Translations under genes and position numbers: made by a program
Shown: piece after piece, positions 8,959 through 16,237 of the stretch
Layout: every line of letters starts with the position of its first letter
Position numbering within the stretch: the stretch's first letter is position 1
Source: Pikeienuella litoralis
GTDB taxonomy: Bacteria > Pseudomonadota > Alphaproteobacteria > Rhodobacterales > Rhodobacteraceae
Assembly (NCBI RefSeq): GCF_037646705.1
Contig: NZ_JBBHER010000005.1
Location: 310,001 to 374,000, forward strand
DNA length: 64,000 nucleotides
Reading direction: 5' to 3'
The notes under the pieces: generated by a model
What the model saw: only the letters and a program-made list of their open reading frames with translations
Told to the model about the DNA's origin: nothing
Database searches by the model: none

Positions 8959-10410
8959 TCAGAACCATTTCCCGGTGTCGAGGCCCGCTGGCGGCGTGAT
9001 CGGCGCCCCGGCGGTGAGGGGCTGGGTGACGAACGCCGCCTTCAGCCCCGTGTTCCATGCCTTGGCCCGGTCGCTCAACGCGCGCTCGTCCGATTGCATC
9101 CGCCCGCGCGCCAGCAGGCAGCCCATATCCGCGCCATGATAGCAATATTCGCCGACGCCGTAGACCCGGAGATAGAACGCCTCGTCCTCGTCGCCGACGC
9201 TGGTGATGTTGAGCGCGGGCCGCTGGAACGCGACGCCGCCATCCGCCGCCATGCGCCAGACGCCGGATGGCGGCGCCTCGGTGATCAGCTCCACCTTGTC
9301 CTCGGTCTGTTTCAGGATCAGCTGGGTCCAGTTGTCATATTCGTTCCAGCGGGCCTGAATCTCATGAGGGTCGATCTCGTAATCGACATCGAGAAATTCG
9401 AGCAGGTGAAACAGGAAGAGCGGGCAGCCGCCATAGGTCGTGGTGATCAGGTTGGTGGGCGGGGAGGCGCCGCTCACGCGCGGGTTCAACTCGCCCAGAT
9501 AGACCTGATTGTCATCGGTATCGAGCAGGAAATCGAGGCAGAACACCCCCTTGTATCCCTCCGAATACAGGCGGTCTCCGAATTTTCGCGCCATCTCGCG
9601 AACCTTTTCGGGCACGTCGTCCGGCAGGATCGTGGTCGAGACGTCGTTGCCGCACCAGCCGCCCTTGTAGGGGGTGATCTCTTCGAAGCCGGTGATGTCG
9701 GTCATCACCGGGCCGACCAGCGTGCCGTGGCGCGTGGCGCAGCCTTCGATGGTGCCGGGCAGATGGTTGAGGCGCTTCATCACTTTCAGGTGTTCGCCGA
9801 CGATCTTGGCTTCGTATTTGTCCCAGTCGGCCTCCGACTTGATGAAGAATGTGGTCCGGCCGCTGTCGCCATACGGCGTCTGCACGACGAGATCGGCGCC
9901 GAGCCCGGCCTCGTCCGCGAGCCGCGTCAGGTCTTCATAGCTGTCCGCCTCGCCGAGGATGTTGGGCGCGCTCCGGACGCCGGCCTCGTCGCCGAGCCGG
10001 GTGGTCTCGATCTTGGAATCGAGCCGCGCGCGCAATTCGTCCGAGGGCAGGGCGATATCCACGCCCGCATCGGCGCAGAGCCGCTCGGTCTCGGCGTCGA
10101 ACATGACGAAGATCGCTTTGCCTCGCGGCCGCTCCTTCACGCGCGCGCGAAACTGCGGGTGATCGACGAGGTAGTTCGCCACGTCCTCCATCGAGTTGAA
10201 CTGCTGCGGGCCGTCCCGGTCGGGGACGAAGACGCGCGGATGCTCGCCGTCGAAAATGTCGAAATAGTTCACGAATTCCAGCCCGCCGACCCATTGGTCG
10301 AGGCCGAGCAGGCTGAAGGGCGTCGGCGTCACCACATAAATCGGCGTTTCGTTCCGGCGCAGAAAACGAAAAATCTCCGTCAGGCCGGTAAGTTTGGTTC
10401 TTTCACCCAT
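8959..10410 (-). CDS. ATP-grasp domain enzyme (biotin-carboxylase-like)
   Basis: A 483-residue cytoplasmic protein with the ATP-grasp fold signature: an N-terminal pre-ATP domain, a central region with GADLVVQTPYGDSGRTTFF, and a C-terminal part with GYKGVFCLDFLLD and VYLGELNPRVSG, whose Glu and Asn normally bind magnesium. Such enzymes are often annotated as biotin carboxylase, but no biotin carrier protein is nearby, and it more plausibly ligates a carboxylate to an amine or thiol. Its neighbours, two amide hydrolases on the same strand and a divergent amino-acid permease, point to metabolism of an amino acid or amide conjugate. Product unknown. Confidence 0.82.
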   Translation of the reverse strand: MGERTKLTGLTEIFRFLRRNETPIYVVTPTPFSLLGLDQWVGGLEFVNYFDIFDGEHPRVFVPDRDGPQQFNSMEDVANYLVDHPQFRARVKERPRGKAIFVMFDAETERLCADAGVDIALPSDELRARLDSKIETTRLGDEAGVRSAPNILGEADSYEDLTRLADEAGLGADLVVQTPYGDSGRTTFFIKSEADWDKYEAKIVGEHLKVMKRLNHLPGTIEGCATRHGTLVGPVMTDITGFEEITPYKGGWCGNDVSTTILPDDVPEKVREMARKFGDRLYSEGYKGVFCLDFLLDTDDNQVYLGELNPRVSGASPPTNLITTTYGGCPLFLFHLLEFLDVDYEIDPHEIQARWNEYDNWTQLILKQTEDKVELITEAPPSGVWRMAADGGVAFQRPALNITSVGDEDEAFYLRVYGVGEYCYHGADMGCLLARGRMQSDERALSDRAKAWNTGLKAAFVTQPLTAGAPITPPAGLDTGKWF

Positions 10411-10606
10411 GGATTCCGCCCTCCCTGGCGTTTGATTATCATTATATTGAAGTATTTTTCGTCATTTTGTTACCCGAGACTTAGCTTTTTGTTGCATGAA
10501 ATTATCGGTTGCGCCAGATTCGGTTGATGCGCGCCGAAGTGAAGCCGAACATGACTCGGCGGCGAAGCGATGCGCGCCCAAGCTATCGGCGGGGAAGGAC
10601 CACCAG
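10411..10606. promoter_or_regulatory. AT-rich divergent promoter region
   Basis: This 196-bp gap separates the divergent ATP-grasp and APC permease genes. Positions 10430-10510 are clearly AT-richer than the surroundings (TTTGATTATCATTATATTGA and following), fitting two back-to-back promoters. I found no copy of the 8876 palindrome here. A purine-rich GGGGAAGGA at 10591-10599 serves as ribosome-binding site for the permease. Confidence 0.45.
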
Positions 10607-12034
10607 ATGTCTCAAGGGAAATTCGTACGCGTCCTGGACTCGAAAGAAGTTCTGGCGCTGGCTTTCGGCGCGATGATCGGCTGGGGCTGGGTCGTCCTCG
10701 CCGGAACCTGGATCGAGTCGGCCGGCGCGCTCGGCGCGATGCTGGCCTTCGCCATCGGCGGCGTGGCGGTGATCCTGATCGGGCTCACCTACGCCGAGCT
10801 CGCGGCGGCCATGCCGCTCACGGGCGGCGAGCATGTCTACAGCCATCGCGCGCTCGGGGTCGGCGGCTCGTTCTTCTGCACCTGGGCGATCATTCTCGGC
10901 TATGTCTCGGTGGTCGCCTTCGAGGCGGTCGCGCTGCCGACCGTGGTCGAGCAGCTCTTCCCCAACTACAAGGTCGGCTTCCTCTGGAGCGTGGCGGGCT
11001 GGGACGTCTATCTCTCCTGGGTGCTGGTCGGGAGCCTCGGCGCGGTCGGGATGACGTGGCTCAACATCCGCGGCATCAAGTCCTGCGCGCTGCTTCAGAA
11101 GGTGGTCACGCTCTGGATCATCGCGGTCGGCGTCATGCTGGTGACGGGCGCGCTCTTCAATGGAGAGTCCGCGAACATGGAGCCGCTCTTCGTCGGCGGC
11201 GCGGCGGGCGTGTTCGGCGTGCTGATCATGGCGCCGTTCATGTTCGTGGGGTTCGACGTGATCCCGCAGGCGGCCGAAGAGATGAACATCCCGCACCGAC
11301 AGATCGGCATGGTTCTGATCATCTCGGTGCTGATGGCGGTGGCGTGGTATATCCTGATCATTCTCGGCGTCTCGCTCTCGCTCACGGCGGAGCAGGCGGC
11401 GACGTCGTCGCTGGCGACGGTCGATGCGATGACCGCGACCTTCGGCGGCGGATGGGCCGGCAAGCTCCTGATCCTCGCCGGCATCGGCGGGATCCTCACC
11501 AGCTGGAACGCGTTCCTGATCGGCGGCAGCCGGGCGGTCTACGCCATGGCGCGCGCGAAGATGCTGCCGGAGGCGCTCGGGCGGCTGCACCCGAAATACA
11601 ACACGCCGGTCAACGCCATCCTGCTGGTGGGGGCGCTCTCGATCCTCGCGCCGCTGCTCGGGCGGAAGGCGCTGGTCTGGCTGGTGGACGCCGGGGGGCT
11701 CGGGATCATCGTCGCCTACGCCACCGTGGCGCTCTCCTTCATCATCCTTCGCAAGCGCGAGCCGGACATGCCGCGGCCGTTCAAGGTGGCGGGCGGGCTC
11801 ACCGTGGGCTACGCGGCCCTCTTCCTCGCGCTGGGGATCACGCTGCTCTACATGCCGTTCAGCCCGGCCGCGCTGGTCTGGCCCTATGAGTGGGGGATCG
11901 CCGGCGGCTGGGCGCTGGCCGGCCTCGCGCTCTATCTCTGGTCGCGCTTCTCCTATGGCGACGAGCCGGACCGGATCCTGAAGGAGGAGCTGCGCTCCGG
12001 CCACACCGAAGCGGCGGCGGCGATGGGGGTCTGA
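10607..12034 (+). CDS. APC-superfamily amino acid/polyamine permease
   Basis: A 475-residue inner-membrane transporter with about 12 hydrophobic segments. The ATG at 10607 was chosen for its GGGGAAGGA ribosome-binding site and because the first helix follows soon after, containing the APC substrate-binding break GAMIGWGWVVLAG. Other APC hallmarks are an acidic loop with AELAAAMPLTGGEH in segment 2-3 and FMFVGFDVIPQAAEEMN in helix 6. It is divergent from the ATP-grasp gene, suggesting it imports that cluster's substrate. Substrate not predictable. Confidence 0.9.
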   Translation: MSQGKFVRVLDSKEVLALAFGAMIGWGWVVLAGTWIESAGALGAMLAFAIGGVAVILIGLTYAELAAAMPLTGGEHVYSHRALGVGGSFFCTWAIILGYVSVVAFEAVALPTVVEQLFPNYKVGFLWSVAGWDVYLSWVLVGSLGAVGMTWLNIRGIKSCALLQKVVTLWIIAVGVMLVTGALFNGESANMEPLFVGGAAGVFGVLIMAPFMFVGFDVIPQAAEEMNIPHRQIGMVLIISVLMAVAWYILIILGVSLSLTAEQAATSSLATVDAMTATFGGGWAGKLLILAGIGGILTSWNAFLIGGSRAVYAMARAKMLPEALGRLHPKYNTPVNAILLVGALSILAPLLGRKALVWLVDAGGLGIIVAYATVALSFIILRKREPDMPRPFKVAGGLTVGYAALFLALGITLLYMPFSPAALVWPYEWGIAGGWALAGLALYLWSRFSYGDEPDRILKEELRSGHTEAAAAMGV

Positions 12035-12097
12035 CCGAAAGCCGGTGCGGGGCGCGGGGCCGGGCGCCCTTCGCCCTGCGCCATTCCGGGCGCGGCG

Positions 12098-12445
12098 TCA
12101 CTTCATCGCGCGCCCGCCCGGACCATCGCCCTCCTCCATCGGTTCGACATCGTTCCGGACCCAGAAATACCGAAAGCCGAGATTGCGGAGCCATCTCTCC
12201 AGCCGGTCGAGGCTGCTCCATTCGCGCCGGAGCCCGCGCGCGCTCAGAACCTGCGCCCATTGCTCGTCGATCAGGAAATAGACCGTCCAGGTGAACGGAA
12301 ACCGGTCCGGGTCCGCGAAGCCGCCGGCCTCGATCTCGCGCGGGGTTCGGACCGCGACCGGATAGGCGGTGATCCGCGCCGCCGCCAGAAGCCCCGGAAT
12401 CTCCGCCTGCCGGACCGAGGCCGTGGGCGCTGGTTCTGGACTCAT
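12098..12445 (-). CDS. Small protein of unknown function
   Basis: A 115-residue protein with no family I recognise. It has no signal peptide or membrane segment. The centre is rich in Trp, Tyr and Phe (FTWTVYFLIDEQWAQVL, WLRNLGFRYFWVRND) and has a plausible alpha/beta pattern, which argues for a real protein; the C-terminus is a Gly/Pro-rich acidic tail. It lies on the strand of the M48 protease gene, 91 bp downstream of that gene's stop. Homologue searches would decide whether the frame is conserved. Confidence 0.55.
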   Translation of the reverse strand: MSPEPAPTASVRQAEIPGLLAAARITAYPVAVRTPREIEAGGFADPDRFPFTWTVYFLIDEQWAQVLSARGLRREWSSLDRLERWLRNLGFRYFWVRNDVEPMEEGDGPGGRAMK

Positions 12446-12505
12446 GTTCTCTCGTCCTCCCGCGCCGCGCCGCCGGGCGGGGGCCGCGGCGCTGTCATCC
12501 CGATC

Positions 12506-12527
12506 CGCTCCCCCGGAGCGGGGAGCG
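12506..12527 (-). terminator. Hairpin downstream of the M48 protease gene
   Basis: An 8-bp perfect GC-rich stem (12506-12513 with 12520-12527) with a 6-base loop begins 10 bp past the protease stop codon. No T tract follows on the minus strand, so termination strength is uncertain. Confidence 0.45.
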
Positions 12528-12536
12528 CGGCCCGGC

Positions 12537-14042
12537 TCACCCCCGGACCAGCTTCACCTTCCGGCCCGGCCGGGGCTCCTCGCGCGGGCCGAGCCCGTTC
12601 AGGACCCGGAACCGCGCGGCGGCCTGTTCGCGGAACGGGGTGCGCGCCGCCAGCGCCTCCACGGTTTCGCCCGCGCGGACGGTGTGGATGGTGATGACTT
12701 TCGGCTTCAGCCGCGCCGCTTCCGCCGCGCTCAGCTTGGCGAAGCTGGCCGCCGCGCCGTCCATCTCCTGGCCGAGCCGGGCCGCGCCCTGCGGCTGCAC
12801 GCCGAGGAAGCGCCAGACCGCGTCGCCGTCCCGGATCGCGGTCATCCGCAGCACCTTCACGCCCTGATTGGTCTGCACCGGCAGGAGCGCGGAGGCCGCC
12901 TCAAGCCCGCCGATCCGCGTGCGCTGGAGGTTCTGCAACGCGCCGACCCGGCCCTGCCGCGCGATCGCGGGGGCCCAGATCCGGGCGATATAGGCGTCCA
13001 TCGAGCCGCCGGCGTAGCTGTCGCCGTCGAAGATGATCCCGGCGCCCTGCGGGCCGACGATGGTCACCTTCGCGGCGGAATTCTGAATCCGGAACCCCTC
13101 GGGCGCGGTGAAGGTGAAGCGAAGCTCCGGGTGGCTGAAGCGGCGCCCGTCTACAAAACCCTGCGCCGGGCTGTCGCCGTAGACCATGCCGTCGATCGCG
13201 GCGAGAAAGGCGTCGCGGTTGCGCGAGCCCTCGGCGCCCGCCGCCTCCACGCTCGCCGCGCCGGCGGCCACGCGCACGCGTTCCGCCGTCGCCGGGTGAG
13301 TGGCGAAGAAATCGACCCGGTTCGGGTTGTAGGCGCCGCCCGCGATCCGGGCCTGCAGCTCGGTCTCCGCCTGAAGATTGGCGAGGAAATCCGCCTCCGC
13401 CTTCGGGTCGTACCCCGCGCGCGCGAGATAGCGCACGCCGAGCCGGTCCGCCTCGAACTCCTGCGTCCGGGAATAGGACGCGACATAGCCCTGCCCAAGC
13501 TGGGAGCCGAGCTGGCTGACCGCGCCGAGCGCGTCTCCGGTCAGCCCCGCCGCCGCGCCGAGCAGGGTCGCGCCGAGGACGCCAAGCTGCGCCAGCCCGG
13601 CCTGCTGCTGGCGTTGCGAGGAATGGGCGGCGGTGACATGGCCGATCTCATGCCCGATCACGCCGGCGAGCTCCGCCTCGTCATTGGCGAGCGCGACCAG
13701 CCCGCGCGTGACGTAGACATAGCCGCCGGGGAGCGCGAAGGCGTTGACCACCGCGCTGTCCAGAACGGTGAAGGTCCAGCGCGCGTTCGGCTGCTCCGTC
13801 TCGGCCGCGATGCGCTGGCCGATCCGGTTCACATAGGCGCGCAGCTGACGGTCCGCGACCTCGCCGCCGAACTGGGCCAGGATCTTCGGATGGTTCTGGT
13901 CGCCGGTCCGCTGATCGCCGGCGCTCCGCGCCGCCACGGTCTGCGGCGCGTCCGAAGGCGGCCCGCCCGGCGCGGCGCAGGCGGCGACGGCGAGCGCGGC
14001 GAGGAGGGCGGCGAGCGAGCGGGCCAGCGGGGGACGGCGCAT
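12537..14042 (-). CDS. M48-family metalloprotease lipoprotein with C-terminal LysM-like segment
   Basis: A 501-residue envelope protease (BepA/LoiP-like group). The start at 14042 gives a lipoprotein signal with lipobox LAVAAC, Cys22 being the lipidated residue. The zinc site is HEIGH at 131-135, and the third ligand is probably Glu195 in EFEAD, with Asp199 completing the ExxxD motif. The C-terminal ~60 residues (HTVRAGETVEALAARTPF) look like a LysM-type peptidoglycan-binding fold. Related proteins degrade or help assemble outer-membrane proteins. The gene is monocistronic here, with the tRNA-Arg gene 150 bp upstream on the opposite strand. Confidence 0.9.
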   Translation of the reverse strand: MRRPPLARSLAALLAALAVAACAAPGGPPSDAPQTVAARSAGDQRTGDQNHPKILAQFGGEVADRQLRAYVNRIGQRIAAETEQPNARWTFTVLDSAVVNAFALPGGYVYVTRGLVALANDEAELAGVIGHEIGHVTAAHSSQRQQQAGLAQLGVLGATLLGAAAGLTGDALGAVSQLGSQLGQGYVASYSRTQEFEADRLGVRYLARAGYDPKAEADFLANLQAETELQARIAGGAYNPNRVDFFATHPATAERVRVAAGAASVEAAGAEGSRNRDAFLAAIDGMVYGDSPAQGFVDGRRFSHPELRFTFTAPEGFRIQNSAAKVTIVGPQGAGIIFDGDSYAGGSMDAYIARIWAPAIARQGRVGALQNLQRTRIGGLEAASALLPVQTNQGVKVLRMTAIRDGDAVWRFLGVQPQGAARLGQEMDGAAASFAKLSAAEAARLKPKVITIHTVRAGETVEALAARTPFREQAAARFRVLNGLGPREEPRPGRKVKLVRG

Positions 14043-14194
14043 GTTGAACTCTCCATCGGATCGGCGGCGCCTCGAGTCTACCGACCCCGGCGGAGCGGCG
14101 AAAGCCCCAGCCGGGCCGGCGCGCGCCCCTGGAGACGCCGGATCGGCGCGGCTCGCTTGCATGTGGGCCCGCCAAACCATAAAACGCGCCGGCC

Positions 14195-14271
14195 GACCCC
14201 GTAGCTCAGCTGGATAGAGCGGCCGCCTCCTAAGCGGCAGGTCACAGGTTCGAATCCTGTCGGGGTCGCCA
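14195..14271 (+). tRNA. tRNA-Arg (anticodon CCU)
   Basis: A complete cloverleaf with encoded CCA, 77 nt. Acceptor arm GACCCCG pairs with CGGGGTC, D-stem GCTC/GAGC, anticodon stem GCCGC/GCGGC with loop CTCCTAA (anticodon CCT, reading AGG), T-stem ACAGG/CCTGT around TTCGAAT. Discriminator G followed by CCA at 14269-14271. tRNA-Arg(CCU) genes are frequent integration sites; the AT-rich patch just downstream fits that. Confidence 0.98.
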
Positions 14272-14331
14272 TCAAGACAAAAGGTTAGTAGATATCAGGC
14301 GAAGCTTGCCTCCCTTTCGTCTCGCCCACAA

Positions 14332-14835
14332 TTGAGGAACCCGGCAGTGAGCGGAACAACGACACTCGAGTTCTGGCAATTGTTTCTGCTCACCCTCAGC
14401 CCAGCGATAGTGGCGGCGGTGGTTGGCATCTTTGCTCCGCGAAGCGTGGAGCGCGAGCGCCAAAAGGCGGAAAAGCGAAGGCAGAGAGTGGAGAAGTTTG
14501 AGGAGTTTGTGACGACGCTCTATGAGCATCTTCATTGGACAAGGACTTTATTGACGAGGAAGACATCCGGTAGCGTTAATGAAATTACATCGTCGCCAAT
14601 CGCCAAGGCTTTTGCGATAAGCACAACGTACTTTCCAGAGTTTGATTTGCAATTAAAAAATCTGGATTTAAAAGAGAAAAATTGCTATGCAGTTATAAGT
14701 AAAATCAAATCTCAGCCAAAAGAAGTTATGCAGATGTCAACGAATGAAACTGTTGAAATTTGGAGTGCGTATCTTGATGAATTTTATAACATAATGGGTG
14801 ACGCACGTCGTTTTGATGAAAAGGAATTCAGCTGA
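14332..14835 (+). CDS. Unknown membrane-anchored protein in the AT-rich island
   Basis: A 167-residue protein I do not recognise. It has one N-terminal hydrophobic segment (residues ~12-36, FWQLFLLTLSPAIVAAVVGI), then a strongly charged helical stretch (ERERQKAEKRRQRVEKFEEF) and a lysine- and asparagine-rich C-terminal half with codon use very unlike the neighbours (many AAA, AAT and ATA codons). This layout, one anchor plus a cytoplasmic helical domain, recurs in small accessory genes on mobile islands. Horizontal origin is likely; function unknown. The start codon is a TTG and could lie further in. Confidence 0.6.
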   Translation: MRNPAVSGTTTLEFWQLFLLTLSPAIVAAVVGIFAPRSVERERQKAEKRRQRVEKFEEFVTTLYEHLHWTRTLLTRKTSGSVNEITSSPIAKAFAISTTYFPEFDLQLKNLDLKEKNCYAVISKIKSQPKEVMQMSTNETVEIWSAYLDEFYNIMGDARRFDEKEFS

Positions 14836-15094
14836 TCTTACCGGAAATGATATAATCTTTGAGGCTAATGGGCCTGTTTAATTTTAGTGCAATATTATAA
14901 CACCTAATAACTCTCGTGGCGAAATTCACTTTTTTAGCGGAAGCTCACAGAGTTGAATTCCGTCGGGGGTCACCATCCTCCTTTTGAAGGTGCCAGATCT
15001 TTCTAGCGCAGGCCCTGACCCGGCTTTTCAGCGCATCGCTACGCGTCGCCGCTAAATGGTTCCTCCCACACAAACCTCGCCTCTCCCCACAAAT
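14836..15094. other. AT-rich gap with degraded tRNA copy, no gene seen
   Basis: No credible coding frame. Positions 14836-14940 are very AT-rich; 14945-14977 holds the degraded tRNA-Arg 3' copy; composition returns to normal near 15000, just before the SOS-type promoter at 15095. Confidence 0.5.
14945..14977 (+). repeat. Degraded direct repeat of tRNA-Arg 3' end (att-like)
   Basis: Aligned with 14242-14273, about 26 of 32 positions match when single-base gaps are allowed; TCACAG, GAAT, CGTCGGG and CCATC are retained in order. It is read as the distal attachment site of a decayed element. Confidence 0.6.
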
Positions 15095-15109
15095 GTTCCT
15101 ATAATGTTC
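15095..15109 (+). promoter_or_regulatory. LexA (SOS) box overlapping a -10 element
   Basis: GTTC-CTATAAT-GTTC is an exact match to GTTC-N7-GTTC, the LexA operator of Rhodobacter and many other alphaproteobacteria. The 7-bp spacer overlaps a consensus TATAAT (15100-15105), so LexA bound here would cover the core promoter of the radical SAM gene that starts 27 bp downstream. Sequence match seen directly; regulation inferred. Confidence 0.82.
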
Positions 15110-15136
15110 TCTCACACATGAGAGGCGGCGATTCGC

Positions 15137-16213
15137 ATGGACCGGAAGCGGGAGGCGGAGCGGGGGCGCGGGGCCGGGAGCAACAGGGCCGGGCGGTTCG
15201 AGCCGACCGAGCGGGAGCGGGTGGATGACGGCTGGGCCGAGGAGGCGCCGGCGCCGCTTCGGACCGAGATCAGCTATGACCGCTCGCGCTCGATCATCAG
15301 CCGCGTCGCCTCGCCCGATCTGCCGTTCACGCGCTCGATCAACCCGTATCGGGGCTGCGAGCATGGCTGCGTCTATTGCTTCGCCCGCCCGACCCACGCC
15401 TATCTCGGCCTCTCGCCGGGGCTCGATTTCGAGACGAAGCTCACGGTGAAGCCGGACGCGCCGGCGCTGCTTCGCCGCGCGCTCGAAGCGCGGGGCTATG
15501 CGCCGGAGCCGATCGCCATCGGCACCAACACCGACCCTTATCAGCCGATCGAGAAGACCCACCGCATCATGCGCGGGCTGCTGGAGGTTCTGGCGGAATT
15601 CAACCATCCGGTGACCATCGTCACCAAATCGGCGCTGGTCGCGCGGGACGCCGACATCCTCGGCCCGATGGGGCGGCGCGGGCTGGCGCGGGTCTCGCTC
15701 TCGCTCACCACGCTGGACCCGAAGCTGGCGCGGCTGATGGAGCCGCGGGCGGCGACGCCGGGGCGCCGGCTCTGGGCGCTGCGCGAACTTGCGGCCGCCG
15801 GTTGCCCGGTCGGCGTGATGACCGCGCCCCTGATTCCGGCGCTCAACGATCACGAGATCGAGGCGCTGCTCGAGGCCGCCGCCGACGCCGGGGCGACGAG
15901 CGCGGGCTATGTCGTCCTGCGGTTGCCGCTCGAGGTCAGGGATCTCTTCGTCGAGTGGCTGGAGCGGGTCTTCCCCGACCGCGCGGCGCGGGTGATGCGC
16001 TATGTCCGCGAGCTTCACGGCGGGCGCGACTATGACCCCGAATGGGGAAAGCGGCTCGGCGGAGAGGGGGTCTACGCCGATCTGATCCGCAGCCGGTTCC
16101 GCCGCGCCGCCGCGAGATACGGGCTCGCCCGGCCGGGGGCGAGGCTGAGGACCGATCTTTTCAGCCGGGCCGCGCCGGGGCAGTTCTCGTTTCTCGACCA
16201 GTTGGCGCCCTGA
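15137..16213 (+). CDS. PA0069-type radical SAM protein (spore photoproduct lyase-like)
   Basis: A 358-residue radical SAM enzyme. The iron-sulfur cluster ligands are Cys74, Cys78 and Cys81 (GCEHGCVYCF), and the segment after them (ARPTHAYLGLSPG) is characteristic of the PA0069/SplB-like group. Further markers are GTNTDPYQPIE and a MTAPLIPALND strand near the barrel's end. The reaction is not established for this subfamily; similarity to SplB and the LexA box in its promoter suggest a role in DNA damage. GAGG at 15122-15125 sets the ATG at 15137. The N-terminal 40 residues are charged and disordered-looking. Confidence 0.9.
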   Translation: MDRKREAERGRGAGSNRAGRFEPTERERVDDGWAEEAPAPLRTEISYDRSRSIISRVASPDLPFTRSINPYRGCEHGCVYCFARPTHAYLGLSPGLDFETKLTVKPDAPALLRRALEARGYAPEPIAIGTNTDPYQPIEKTHRIMRGLLEVLAEFNHPVTIVTKSALVARDADILGPMGRRGLARVSLSLTTLDPKLARLMEPRAATPGRRLWALRELAAAGCPVGVMTAPLIPALNDHEIEALLEAAADAGATSAGYVVLRLPLEVRDLFVEWLERVFPDRAARVMRYVRELHGGRDYDPEWGKRLGGEGVYADLIRSRFRRAAARYGLARPGARLRTDLFSRAAPGQFSFLDQLAP

Positions 16214-16237
16214 GGCGGGGGCCGGGAGGGCGCGCCG

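Larger units (their letters stand above)
14242..14977 (+). mobile_element. Remnant of an element integrated at tRNA-Arg
   Basis: From the tRNA 3' end to about 14977 base composition drops sharply, most of all at 14570-14940. The patch ends at 14945-14977 with TCACAGAGTTGAATT followed by CCGTCGGGGGTCACCATC, a degraded copy of the tRNA 3' part at 14242-14273 (same order, a few substitutions and one-base indels). That pattern matches the left and right attachment sites of a tRNA-targeting element that has lost its integrase and most cargo. Seen: composition shift and imperfect repeat. Inferred: past integration. One unknown gene (14332-14835) lies inside. Confidence 0.6.
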
